Assembly (NCBI RefSeq): GCF_008692785.1
Contig: NZ_VXJV01000003.1
Span: forward strand, 124,001 to 188,000
Length of the DNA: 64,000 bases
Origin: Salmonella enterica subsp. diarizonae
Lineage (GTDB): Bacteria; Pseudomonadota; Gammaproteobacteria; Enterobacterales; Enterobacteriaceae
Direction of reading: 5' to 3'
The position numbers were made by a program, and so were the translations under genes. The notes below the pieces were generated by a model, which had not been told where the DNA came from, made no database searches, and saw nothing but the letters and a program-made list of their open reading frames with translations. Within the stretch, counting starts at the first letter, position 1. Every line of letters begins with the position of its first letter. Shown here in pieces: positions 40,036 through 50,094 of the stretch.

Positions 40036-40889
40036 GTGAATCCTCCTTCCTGCATACGCGCTTCTATCCAGCGTCGCGCCTGGATAATCTCCAGCACCGG
40101 CTCTTTTGCTTTCTCTGTCCACATTTCAATCAGAAATGCGCCGCGATAGTTCAGCTCATGCAGTGTTTTGAAAATGCCGACAAAATCCACACACCCTTCG
40201 CCAAACGGCACGTCGCGAAACTGTCCGGGGCTTTGCGCAGTGACCGGCTGTGTGTCTTTCAAATGAATAGCGGCGATACGATCGATGCCCAGCTTTAGCT
40301 CGGCGGTCACGTCGTTTCCCCAGGCGCTGAGATTGCCGACGTCCGGGTAGACGGTGAACCACGGCGAGGCGAGCATCTCGTCCCACTTTTTCCACTTGCT
40401 GATGGAATTCATAAAGGCGGTATCCATGATCTCCACTGCCAGCATGACCTGCGCGGCGGCGGCCTGTTCCACCGCCCACGCCAGCCCTTCGGCAAAGCGC
40501 TGCTGGGTGCCTTCGTCATGCTCTTCGTAATAGACGTCATAACCCGCCAGTTGAATGGTGCGGATACCGAGATCGCGCGCCAGACGAATGGCTTTGGTCA
40601 TGATCTCCCGCGCCCGCTCGCGTATCGTTTCATCGCGGCTGCCAAACGGGAAGCGACGGTGGGCGGACAGGCACATCGACGGGATGGCGACGCCGGTTTC
40701 CAGCATCGCGGTCACCAGCGAGGCGCGCTGCGTTGCGCTCCAGTCCAGACGCGACAGGCGTTCGTCAGTCTCATCCACCGACATCTCGACAAAATCAAAA
40801 CCACAGCTTTTCGCCAGCACCAGTCGTTCCGGCCAACTGAGATCTTTCGCCAGCGCTTTCTCATAGATCCCTAACGGATGGTTACGCAT
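40029..40889 (-). CDS. sgbU: L-xylulose-5-phosphate (L-ribulose-5-phosphate) 3-epimerase SgbU
   Basis: TIM-barrel epimerase of 286 residues that converts L-xylulose 5-phosphate to L-ribulose 5-phosphate. Active-site glutamate and metal ligands are visible in [11 protein letters not shown] near 155, [12 protein letters not shown] near 185, AIHLKDT near 210 and FLIEMWTE near 250. ATG at 40889 gives the family start [13 protein letters not shown] and overlaps the sgbH stop by eight bases. Homologue of UlaE. Confidence 0.93.
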   Translation of the reverse strand: MRNHPLGIYEKALAKDLSWPERLVLAKSCGFDFVEMSVDETDERLSRLDWSATQRASLVTAMLETGVAIPSMCLSAHRRFPFGSRDETIRERAREIMTKAIRLARDLGIRTIQLAGYDVYYEEHDEGTQQRFAEGLAWAVEQAAAAQVMLAVEIMDTAFMNSISKWKKWDEMLASPWFTVYPDVGNLSAWGNDVTAELKLGIDRIAAIHLKDTQPVTAQSPGQFRDVPFGEGCVDFVGIFKTLHELNYRGAFLIEMWTEKAKEPVLEIIQARRWIEARMQEGGFTC

Positions 40890-41547
40890 GTGGTTTCCCC
40901 CAGATGGCGTTAATTTGCGCGTGGAATTCGGCGGCGACCTGCGCCGGATGGGACGCACCCGCCAACGCGCGCCCGGCGATAAACGCTTTCACGCGGATGT
41001 CTTTGAATAACGGCAGATCGGCAGGCGTAATACCGCCGGTAATCGACAGTTCCAGACCGATATCCGACAGCGCCTTCATGCGCGCCAGATCCGCCTCGCC
41101 CCACTGCTGCCCGCTGGCCTGCGCGTCGCGCCCGCGATGGTAAATCGCCTGACGTACGCCGATGCGATACCAGTTACGGGCATCATCCAGCGTCCAGTTG
41201 CCGAACAGTTCTATCTGAATTTCACCGCCGCAGGATTGCGCCACGGCGTGGCCCTTTTCGACGGTGGCGAGCGGCGCGGCGCAGATGATGGTCATCCAGT
41301 CGGCGCCTGCTCCAAAGGCCTGCTGCGCCAGAGTTTCACCCGCATCGGCTACTTTCCAGTCAGCGACGATGATTTTATCCGGGCACTGGTCGCGCAGGGC
41401 CTTCACCGCGCTAATTCCTTCGGTTAAACAGAGAATGGTGCCAGCCTCAACGATATCGACGTGGTCTCGTAATAGGGCAACATCGCGCTGCGCTGTCTGA
41501 AGATTGGTATGGTCAAGCGCCAGTTGCAGTAATGGGCGGCTCCTCAT
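40882..41547 (-). CDS. sgbH: 3-keto-L-gulonate-6-phosphate decarboxylase SgbH
   Basis: Protein of 221 residues of the orotidine-monophosphate-decarboxylase suprafamily; it decarboxylates 3-keto-L-gulonate 6-phosphate to L-xylulose 5-phosphate with Mg. The family DxKxxD motif is DWKVAD at about 62-67, with LALDHT near 10 and the phosphate site [10 protein letters not shown] near 170. Start overlaps the lyxK stop by four bases. Homologue of UlaD. Confidence 0.94.
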   Translation of the reverse strand: MRSRPLLQLALDHTNLQTAQRDVALLRDHVDIVEAGTILCLTEGISAVKALRDQCPDKIIVADWKVADAGETLAQQAFGAGADWMTIICAAPLATVEKGHAVAQSCGGEIQIELFGNWTLDDARNWYRIGVRQAIYHRGRDAQASGQQWGEADLARMKALSDIGLELSITGGITPADLPLFKDIRVKAFIAGRALAGASHPAQVAAEFHAQINAIWGKPHA

Positions 41548-43046
41548 GCGTGCTCCTTAATACGGGCGTGATAGCCCTGTAGTGCTTCAATCAAATGTTG
41601 GTAATGGTGATATTTACGCTGGTAGCGTGCGTGGGCGGTCATGTCGGGCAGTAACGTGCGTATCGGGTGCTCCAGGGCGCGTTGGGCTTCGCTAAAGCTG
41701 CGATATACGCCGGTACCGACGCGGGCGGCAAGCGCCGCGCCAAAGCAGCCAGTTTCTTCCACCTGCGGTAGTTCAATACGCAGACTGCTGACGTCCGCCA
41801 GCATCTGCATCCAGACGTCGGAGTGGGCCGGGCCGCCGGTGACGCGCAGAGTGCGGACTTCGGTAAAGCGTTCACGCATACGGTTGAGATGGGTCATATG
41901 GCTGAAAACCACGCCTTCATACAGCGCCTGTAACAAATGAGCGCGGGTATGTAGCGCCTGCATACCGTAAAAACCGCTGGTCATTTCCAGCCCGGCATTA
42001 CTGCCGTAGAGAAAGGGCAGAAAAAAGAGGTCGCTCCCCGCTTTCGGCAGACTGGCGACCGCCCGGTTTATCTCATCAAAAGAGAGGTCGCCCCACTGGG
42101 CGGTAAACCATTCGAGATTGCCGGAAGACGTTGGACTGGCTTCATGAACGATGTATTGCCCGTCATTCACATAGCGACCGTAAACGTAGGGATGGGCCTC
42201 ATGCTCGCGCAGACCGCGAGCGATCCCGCTGGTGACCGCCCAGGTGCCCATGACGGCGTTGAGGGTAAATTCATCGTCAATACCGGCGCACAGCGCGGTG
42301 GATACCACATCAAACAGACCGCCGACCACAGGCGTTCCCGCGGCCAGGCCGGTGATAGCGGCAGCTTCCTCGCTGATCTTTCCGCCGGTTTCGGCGGACC
42401 CCACTACGGGGGGCAGGGCATGGTCGATCTCACTGATACCCAACCATTGGGTCAGACGCGAGTCGTACCGGCCTGTCGTCATGTTGTAGAGATTGGATTC
42501 GGAAATGTTGCTCTCTTCGCAGCCCTTCACGTCGGTTAAACGCCAGCGCAGATAGTCATGGGCCATCATCACGCAGCCGATGTGCGCATAGCGTTGAGGT
42601 TCATGCTCTTTTATCCAGCGCAACAGAGAGGCCGGATGTCCGGTCCACAATGTCTGGCGGGTTACGGGATAGAGTTTTTGCGGAATGCCATCTTGCTGCC
42701 AGCGTTCAACGATGTTCAGCGCCCGGCGGTCGGAGGAGAGTATCGCATTGCCCAGCGGCCTGTTCTGTTTATCAAGAAGAAACAGCCCCTTACCCTGAGC
42801 AGAGATGCCAATACCTTTAATTTGCCCGCCGGATACGCCCGTCTGTTTCAACAGTCCGGCAATGGTAGCGACGCACTGTTGCCAGAGCTGATGCATATCG
42901 CGTTCGGCATAACCGGGAAACGGCGATAACGTTTGTAGCGATTGCCGATGAATGCCGTGCTCATGACCTTCGGTGTCATATAAACCCGCTTTCAGATACG
43001 TACCGCCGCAATCAATACCCAGCCAGAAGGTCTCTTTCCTGCTCAT
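41544..43046 (-). CDS. lyxK: L-xylulose/3-keto-L-gulonate kinase LyxK
   Basis: FGGY-family carbohydrate kinase of 500 residues. Family marks: WLGIDCGGTYLKAGLYD at the start, GISAQGKGLFL near 85, and the C-terminal LRVTGGPAHSDVWMQMLADV near 400-420. In this operon the useful substrate would be 3-keto-L-gulonate from YiaK products, with L-xylulose a side substrate, which is inference from context and E. coli data. Separated from the upstream MFS gene by a REP pair. Confidence 0.93.
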   Translation of the reverse strand: MSRKETFWLGIDCGGTYLKAGLYDTEGHEHGIHRQSLQTLSPFPGYAERDMHQLWQQCVATIAGLLKQTGVSGGQIKGIGISAQGKGLFLLDKQNRPLGNAILSSDRRALNIVERWQQDGIPQKLYPVTRQTLWTGHPASLLRWIKEHEPQRYAHIGCVMMAHDYLRWRLTDVKGCEESNISESNLYNMTTGRYDSRLTQWLGISEIDHALPPVVGSAETGGKISEEAAAITGLAAGTPVVGGLFDVVSTALCAGIDDEFTLNAVMGTWAVTSGIARGLREHEAHPYVYGRYVNDGQYIVHEASPTSSGNLEWFTAQWGDLSFDEINRAVASLPKAGSDLFFLPFLYGSNAGLEMTSGFYGMQALHTRAHLLQALYEGVVFSHMTHLNRMRERFTEVRTLRVTGGPAHSDVWMQMLADVSSLRIELPQVEETGCFGAALAARVGTGVYRSFSEAQRALEHPIRTLLPDMTAHARYQRKYHHYQHLIEALQGYHARIKEHA

Positions 43047-43062
43047 CTTTCATCTCTCATTT

Positions 43063-43122
43063 TGCCGGATGGCGCTACGCTTACCCGGCCTACTGTAGGC
43101 CTGCAAGCGTAGCGCTCCGGCC
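43063..43122. repeat. REP pair between lyxK and the MFS gene
   Basis: One palindrome GCCGGATGGCGCTACGC (from 43064) with GGC at about 43089, and a second inverted copy ending GCGTAGCGCTCCGGCC at 43122. An intra-operon BIME. Confidence 0.82.
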
Positions 43123-43127
43123 ATTTT

Positions 43128-44447
43128 TCAGGCCGCGTGTTTGCGTGGGGTCATCGTTTTTGCTGGCGTTGTGCCCGCATCGCATTTCGCGGGTAGCAGC
43201 AGGGCCATCAGTGCAGCTAAGGCGAGGGCGATCGCCAGGCAATAGACGCCAGCGTCTTTGTTGTAGAGGGTGATTAAGACACCTACCGCGTAAGGACCGC
43301 AGAAGCCGCCGAGGTTGCCGAGCGCGTTGATCACCCCGCGCGCGCCGCCTGCCATTTCCGCGCTGAACAGACGCGCCGGGATAGTCCAGAACACGCCCGC
43401 CGCCGATTGCAGGAAGAATCCGCAGCCAACCAGCGCCGCATACGCCAGCCAGATGTGGCTTTTCAAGGCTACCGACAGAAACATGCACAGGGCGAAGCCA
43501 ATCAGCGGCAGGCAGACGAACAGTTTGCGTTTACCGGTACGGTCAGAGAGGGAAGAGAACAGGAACATCCCGGCAATCGCGCCGACGTAAGGCAGAATGG
43601 CGAGCATTCCGACCTGGCCCATGCTGCTGTGAGTCAACTCTTTCAGAATGGTCGGCAACCACAGGGTGTAACCGTAAATGCCGGTCTGATAGAAGAAGTT
43701 CAGCGCGATAAGCTGCCACATCGTTTTGTCGGAAAGCACCGCGCCGAGAGAGGCGTTTTTAACTTCGGTGCCGGCAATCGCTTTTTGCTCGGCGGCCAGC
43801 GTCTCAACCAGGTAATTTTTTTCGGCGGCCGAGATCCAGCGCGCTTCCTGCGGGCGGTCATAAACGGTGTAGGACCATAGCACCAGAACCACGACGGAGA
43901 GCAGACCTTCGATAATAAATAGCCAGCGCCAGTCGAGTACGGTAATGATCCAGCCGGAGAGCGGCGCGGTAACAATGCCGGCAATGGGGACAAACATAAT
44001 CACAATTGCGTTGGCGCGGCCACGTTCGGCATCAGGGAACCAGTTGCTGATCATCGTCAGTACGACGGGCAACATACCGCCTTCCGCCACCCCCAGTAAA
44101 AAGCGCAGGATAAGCAGTTGGTACTGGTTAGTAATTATGCCCGTCAGGACGGAAATTATCGCCCATGCGACCAGCGACCAGCCGATAAATTTCTTACCGC
44201 TACCGTGGACGGCAATTTTGCCGCCGGGAACCTGTAAAAACAGATAACCGATAAAGAAAATACCGCCTGCCAGCCCCGCCATGGTGGCGGAAATACCCAG
44301 TTCGGCATCCATTCCGCCCGGCATTGCAAAGGCGATATTGACGCGGTCCATATAAGAAATAATACAGGCGATCAGGATCGGTGGAATAATTCGTAGCCAG
44401 CGCTGACGCGGTATATCTGTTTGTGTAGAGCGAGAGGTCATGTTCAT
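43128..44447 (-). CDS. MFS transporter, anion:cation symporter type (YiaX2-like)
   Basis: Major-facilitator protein of 439 residues with about 12 spans, closest in style to the sugar-acid symporters ExuT and GarP. The start IIPPILIACIISYMDRVNIAFAMPGGM holds the typical D-R-x-N motif. It stands where E. coli has the YiaMNO TRAP transporter, and where Klebsiella has YiaX2. A substrate such as 2,3-diketo-L-gulonate or L-ascorbate is inferred from the operon. Repeats flank it on both sides. Confidence 0.88.
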   Translation of the reverse strand: MNMTSRSTQTDIPRQRWLRIIPPILIACIISYMDRVNIAFAMPGGMDAELGISATMAGLAGGIFFIGYLFLQVPGGKIAVHGSGKKFIGWSLVAWAIISVLTGIITNQYQLLILRFLLGVAEGGMLPVVLTMISNWFPDAERGRANAIVIMFVPIAGIVTAPLSGWIITVLDWRWLFIIEGLLSVVVLVLWSYTVYDRPQEARWISAAEKNYLVETLAAEQKAIAGTEVKNASLGAVLSDKTMWQLIALNFFYQTGIYGYTLWLPTILKELTHSSMGQVGMLAILPYVGAIAGMFLFSSLSDRTGKRKLFVCLPLIGFALCMFLSVALKSHIWLAYAALVGCGFFLQSAAGVFWTIPARLFSAEMAGGARGVINALGNLGGFCGPYAVGVLITLYNKDAGVYCLAIALALAALMALLLPAKCDAGTTPAKTMTPRKHAA

Positions 44448-44500
44448 CTTTATATTCTCGTAGAGTAAGTATTTTGGCGATGAAAAGTTTTATTATTAAT

Positions 44501-44575
44501 GCCAGATGGCGCTGCGCTTATCCGAGCTACAGCGTTAGCTGTAGGCTGGATAAGGTGTTTACGCCGCCATCTGGC
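44501..44575. repeat. BIME with perfect 11-base ends
   Basis: GCCAGATGGCG (44501-44511) and CGCCATCTGGC (44565-44575) are exact inverted ends, with two inner REP-like arms (CTACAGCGTTAGCTGTAG). Between the DUF4862 gene and the MFS gene. Confidence 0.85.
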
Positions 44576-44581
44576 AACGTC

Positions 44582-45511
44582 TTATTGTTTTGTTTTATTT
44601 AATGCCGTGATGCCGTCGCGTAATATCGCTACGCGGTGGCTGACATCGGCACTGGCATTAATTTCCAGTAATTTAATGCCCGCAAAATGTAAGGGCGTCT
44701 CTTCCGCGCAGGCCAATAATTCATGCGTATGTTCCGTGGTCATCAGACTTTGCGGGCAGAAAGGGGCGAACGGCGCGTGTAAGTCTTGCCATTCACCGTA
44801 CTCTCCATCCAGCGTTGTGCCGGAAAACATCAGCGCGCCGAGTTTTCCGGCCTGTTTGACCTGTTGCGTGTGGGCTAGCGGCAGGTTGATATCCCGCCCT
44901 TCAATGGCTGAACGCGCCCAGTTAATGCACACGCTGATGTCGTAGTCGACAAGGGTCTCCAGCACGTTCTCTAAAGGTAAAAAGCCCTTGCGCGGCGCGG
45001 GGCCGGTCATTGCATCACAATGTTCCAGCACCAGCGCGCAGGACCAGTCCCAGTGAGCAATTTCTTTGAGCGAGCGGGCAAAAGCCTCGGTAGCCTGGGC
45101 GACGTTTGGGTTATTCGCCATCGGTGCGGCATGAAGCTCCAGCGCCATGACTTTGCCGGGGATTTTCGCATTGAGTTTAGTTATCTTCTGATAAAGATGA
45201 CGGTAGTATTCCACGCAAGCTTTACGCTGTTCCTCGTCACTGGACGCTAACCCAAAACCACCGTTTTCGCCGCGGCGGCGCATGGTTTCCATGATTGCCG
45301 TCACGACAAGGCGCCAGTTTCCCGGTGTATGGCGCAATAACCACTCGTCGCCGAGCGGGTGAAGATGTTCAAGGCAAGGTTGCTCCAGTCCGCGAATATG
45401 CGGCGTATCGGAGAGTTGTCGCCAGAATTCCGTCTCTTCCTCTTCACTCTTCTGGTGAAATAAGGGTGCACAAGGATACGCACCGATAATATAACCGGTA
45501 TTATTTTTCAT
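44582..45511 (-). CDS. DUF4862 family protein (YiaX1-like), function unknown
   Basis: Cytoplasmic protein of 309 residues without signal peptide or membrane span. I recognise the DUF4862 type; the pattern of beta strands ending in acidic and histidine residues ([11 protein letters not shown] near 120, [12 protein letters not shown] near 160, [14 protein letters not shown] near 195, [14 protein letters not shown] near 225, [12 protein letters not shown] near 280) suggests a TIM barrel related to sugar phosphate isomerases. This is my reading, not an established fact. In the Klebsiella yiaKLX1X2PQRS operon the equivalent place is X1. Activity on an ascorbate-derived intermediate is possible. 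Confidence 0.75.
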   Translation of the reverse strand: MKNNTGYIIGAYPCAPLFHQKSEEEETEFWRQLSDTPHIRGLEQPCLEHLHPLGDEWLLRHTPGNWRLVVTAIMETMRRRGENGGFGLASSDEEQRKACVEYYRHLYQKITKLNAKIPGKVMALELHAAPMANNPNVAQATEAFARSLKEIAHWDWSCALVLEHCDAMTGPAPRKGFLPLENVLETLVDYDISVCINWARSAIEGRDINLPLAHTQQVKQAGKLGALMFSGTTLDGEYGEWQDLHAPFAPFCPQSLMTTEHTHELLACAEETPLHFAGIKLLEINASADVSHRVAILRDGITALNKTKQ

Positions 45512-45534
45512 TTTGTGCTCCAGTAAACTCTATT

Positions 45535-47009
<1,475 letters not shown>

Positions 47010-47052
47010 TCCTGTATCTCCCGATAATCTGTGATCGCTTTTTTATCGTTAA

Positions 47053-47069
47053 ATTTCACTATGCGAAAT
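47053..47069. promoter_or_regulatory. Candidate YiaJ operator
   Basis: ATTTC-N7-GAAAT dyad (47053-47057, 47065-47069), with GCATAGT in the centre, 44 bases upstream of yiaK in the yiaK-yiaJ gap. IclR-family operators are often of this form. Binding is untested. Confidence 0.5.
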
Positions 47070-47228
47070 GTGATTTCAAATATATCGATCAAAAATTCCC
47101 AGATCAACGGGCAGAGCTATTTTTTAAATTTTTTAAAATCAATAAGTTGTATTTTTTCAGTGCAGATCGTGAACTGAAACACACTTTGCGTTACCATCAG
47201 ATCCCGACAGCAAGGGGGAGCGGGAGCA

Positions 47229-48044
47229 ATGACCAAAAAAGAAAGCGAAATGACGCACGACAAAGAGAGACCAGCCGGAAGTCAAAGCCTGTTTCGAGGA
47301 TTAATGCTGATTGAGATCCTCAGTAACTACCCGAACGGGTGTCCACTGGCGCATCTCTCGGAACTGGCGGGACTAAACAAAAGCACCGTCCATCGGTTAT
47401 TGCAGGGGCTACAGTCATGCGGATACGTCACGCCTGCGCCCGCCGCCGGAAGCTATCGTTTGACCACCAAATTTATCGCTGTCGGGCAGAAGGCGCTGTC
47501 ATCTCTGAACATCATCCATGTTGCCGCGCCGCATCTGGAAGCGCTAAATATCGCGACCGGCGAGACCATTAACTTTTCCAGCCGTGAAGACGATCATGCG
47601 ATTTTGATTTATAAACTGGAGCCGACCACCGGTATGCTGCGTACCCGCGCCTATATTGGCCAGCATATGCCGCTCTACTGTTCGGCGATGGGGAAAATTT
47701 ATATGGCGTTTGGTCAGCCGGATTATGTGGCGTCTTACTGGGAAAGCCATAAAGATCAGATCCAGCCGCTGACTCGCAACACCATTACCGGTTTACCAGC
47801 GATGTACGATGAGCTGGCGCAAATTCGTGAAACCAGCATGGCGATGGACCGCGAAGAAAATGAACTGGGCGTCTCCTGTATTGCCGTGCCAGTGTTTGAT
47901 ATTCACCATCGAGTGCCTTACGCCATTTCTATTTCGCTATCGACGTCACGGCTAAAACAGATCGGCGAGAAAAATCTGCTCAAACCGTTGCGTGAAACCG
48001 CACAGGCTATCTCTAATGAGCTGGGATTTACCGTTCGCGAATAA
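47229..48044 (+). CDS. yiaJ: IclR-family repressor YiaJ
   Basis: Regulator of 271 residues. The N-terminal winged helix (about 25-85: CPLAHLSELAGLNKSTVHRLLQGLQ) is followed by an IclR effector domain (about 95-265: GMLRTRAYIGQHMPLYCSAMGKIYMA, MDREENELGVSCIAVPVFD). In E. coli it represses the divergent yiaK-S operon. A second ATG eight codons in (KKESEM) is also possible. The C-terminus is somewhat shorter than in E. coli. The 219-base gap upstream is AT-rich and holds both promoters. Confidence 0.92.
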   Translation: MTKKESEMTHDKERPAGSQSLFRGLMLIEILSNYPNGCPLAHLSELAGLNKSTVHRLLQGLQSCGYVTPAPAAGSYRLTTKFIAVGQKALSSLNIIHVAAPHLEALNIATGETINFSSREDDHAILIYKLEPTTGMLRTRAYIGQHMPLYCSAMGKIYMAFGQPDYVASYWESHKDQIQPLTRNTITGLPAMYDELAQIRETSMAMDREENELGVSCIAVPVFDIHHRVPYAISISLSTSRLKQIGEKNLLKPLRETAQAISNELGFTVRE

Positions 48045-48160
48045 GACAGCTCGCCAGGTTTTATCAGGCATCTGACAAAATTTGTCCGTTTGCGTAGTGG
48101 GATCAAAGCGGCGGGGAATTGCCCTCTGGCATTCTGACGTTTTAACGCAGGGGGAGAACA

Positions 48161-48634
48161 ATGAACCGGTTTATTATGGCGGATGCGTCGGCGTGTATCG
48201 GGTGTCGTACCTGCGAGGTCGCCTGCGTGGTGTCTCATCAGGAACAGCAGAATAGCGCGGCGGTGACGACGGCGGACTTTGTGCCGCGTATCCGGGTGAT
48301 AAAAGAGGATAGCTTCACCACGGCCACGGTCTGCCATCAGTGTGAGGACGCGCCGTGCGCGAATGTCTGTCCGGTACAGGCAATTCGCCGCGATCGGGGA
48401 CATATCTTCGTGACGCCATCGCGCTGCATTGGTTGTAAAAGCTGTATGCTGGCTTGCCCGTTTGGCGCGATGACCGTGGTGGCGTCCGCGTCAGGCGCAC
48501 AGGCGATTAAATGCGATCTTTGCTGGCATCGGGAAGCGGGACCGGCGTGCGTGGAAGCCTGCCCGACCCAGGCCTTACAGTGCGTTGACGCAACACACGT
48601 GCAGCGCCAGCGCCTCTATTCTCAACCTTTCTGA
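48161..48634 (+). CDS. ysaA: Ferredoxin-type iron-sulfur protein YsaA
   Basis: Polyferredoxin of 157 residues with four cysteine clusters for up to four [4Fe-4S] centres: CIGCRTCEVAC near 12, CHQCEDAPCANVCP near 57, CIGCKSCMLACP near 88 and CDLCWHREAGPACVEACP near 119. It is of the HydN/DmsB electron-transfer subunit type. Its partner oxidoreductase is not nearby, so its role is unknown. Converges on avtA across a hairpin. Confidence 0.9.
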   Translation: MNRFIMADASACIGCRTCEVACVVSHQEQQNSAAVTTADFVPRIRVIKEDSFTTATVCHQCEDAPCANVCPVQAIRRDRGHIFVTPSRCIGCKSCMLACPFGAMTVVASASGAQAIKCDLCWHREAGPACVEACPTQALQCVDATHVQRQRLYSQPF

Positions 48635-48640
48635 ACGTCG

Positions 48641-48664
48641 TTCCGGCCTGCATGATGGCCGGAA
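48641..48664. terminator. Hairpin between ysaA and avtA
   Basis: TTCCGGCC (48641-48648) pairs exactly with GGCCGGAA (48657-48664) around an eight-base loop. There is no clear T-run, so it may act by blocking decay or as a weak bidirectional terminator. Confidence 0.55.
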
Positions 48665-48670
48665 TAGCCG

Positions 48671-49921
48671 TCAGCCTTCACGCCAGGCGCGTTCTATCTC
48701 TTCTGCCAGAATTTTTACGCCCGCCTCGATTTTGTCCGGTTCAGGCACGTAGTTCATCCGCATACACTGGTGTGTGTGTGGCCAGGGTTTATCCAGCCCG
48801 GGAAAGAAATAGTGGCCCGGCACCATCAGCACGCCGCGCGCTTTCAAGCGCTGATAGAGCAGCTCGGTGGTAATCGGCAGATCTTTAAACCACAGCCACA
48901 AAAATATTGCGCCTTCCGGTTTATGAATCAGGCAGCGTTCTTCGGATAAATAGCGACGAATGATCGCGATCGTCTGTTGAACGCGCTGATAGTAGAAAGG
49001 TTTGATAACCGTTTCCGACAGCCGTAGCAGATCGTTACGCTTAATCATTTCGCACATCATCGCCGGACCCATGCCGCCGGGCGCAAGGCTGATAATGCCG
49101 TTCATGTTGGCAATGGCGGTAATCGTCTTATCATTGGCGATGATAATCCCGCAGCGGGAGCCGGGCAGCCCCAGCTTCGAGAGGCTCATGCATAGGATAA
49201 TATTTGGGTTCCACAGCGGGCGCGCCTCGCTAAAGATAATGCCCGGAAACGGTACGCCGTAAGCGTTATCAATCACCAGTGGGATGTTGTGCTGATTCGC
49301 CAGTCTGTCCAGCTTCATCAGCTCTTCGTCGGTGATAACGTTACCGGTCGGGTTGGTCGGACGCGAGACGCAAATCATCCCCGTTTCTTCGCCGATGTGC
49401 AGATGCTCAAAATCGACGTGATACTTAAACTGGCCTTCCGGCAGCAGTTCAATATTCGGGCGCGCCGAAACGAAGAGATCGTCTTCCAGACCGGAATCCG
49501 CATAGCCGATGTATTCCGGCGCAAGCGGGAATAGTACCTTTTTCGTACTGCCGTCGGCGCGGCGTCCAGCGAAGAGATTAAACAAGTAGAAAAACGCGCT
49601 CTGACTGCCATTTGTCAGCGCAATATTCTGTGGTTCGATATCCCATCCCAGCGCTTCACGTAGCAGTGCGGCCAGTGCAGTCAGTAGCGCCGTTTTTCCC
49701 TGGGGACCGTCATAATTACAAAGCGCATCAGCGGCTTTGCCGCTTTCTACCATCTCTGCCAGTAGCGTCTGGAAATAATCCTGCATTGCAGGGATGTGCG
49801 CCGGGTTACCGCCGCCAAGCATGATGGCGCCTGGCGTGCGTAAACCGTCGTTGAGATCCTCCATCAGGCGGGTAATGCCTGAATGGCGGGTAAATTTATC
49901 GCCGAAAAGTGAAAATGTCAT
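48671..49921 (-). CDS. avtA: Valine-pyruvate aminotransferase (transaminase C)
   Basis: Class I/II PLP aminotransferase of 416 residues that interconverts valine and pyruvate with 2-ketoisovalerate and alanine. The PLP lysine is in MSLSKLGLPGSRCG near 240; the cofactor aspartate is in LVIDNAYGVPFPG near 205. ATG at 49921 gives the family start MTFSLFGDKFTRHSG; the longer frame adds 22 unrelated residues. Single-gene unit. Confidence 0.95.
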   Translation of the reverse strand: MTFSLFGDKFTRHSGITRLMEDLNDGLRTPGAIMLGGGNPAHIPAMQDYFQTLLAEMVESGKAADALCNYDGPQGKTALLTALAALLREALGWDIEPQNIALTNGSQSAFFYLFNLFAGRRADGSTKKVLFPLAPEYIGYADSGLEDDLFVSARPNIELLPEGQFKYHVDFEHLHIGEETGMICVSRPTNPTGNVITDEELMKLDRLANQHNIPLVIDNAYGVPFPGIIFSEARPLWNPNIILCMSLSKLGLPGSRCGIIIANDKTITAIANMNGIISLAPGGMGPAMMCEMIKRNDLLRLSETVIKPFYYQRVQQTIAIIRRYLSEERCLIHKPEGAIFLWLWFKDLPITTELLYQRLKARGVLMVPGHYFFPGLDKPWPHTHQCMRMNYVPEPDKIEAGVKILAEEIERAWREG

Positions 49922-50094
49922 AACGGGTGATCTATCGAACTGTCTGTCAAAGTGGATAACCATAACGCTACAAATGGCGGGGCGCAAATGGGAGGGAGGC
50001 GGTGGTTTTGATGTTTTATGCTACAGATTTTTACCAGGTTAGTTTTTTATTTTGAAGGAGCTACCGGTACGCGAAGGGACCGGTAGCGTCACGA

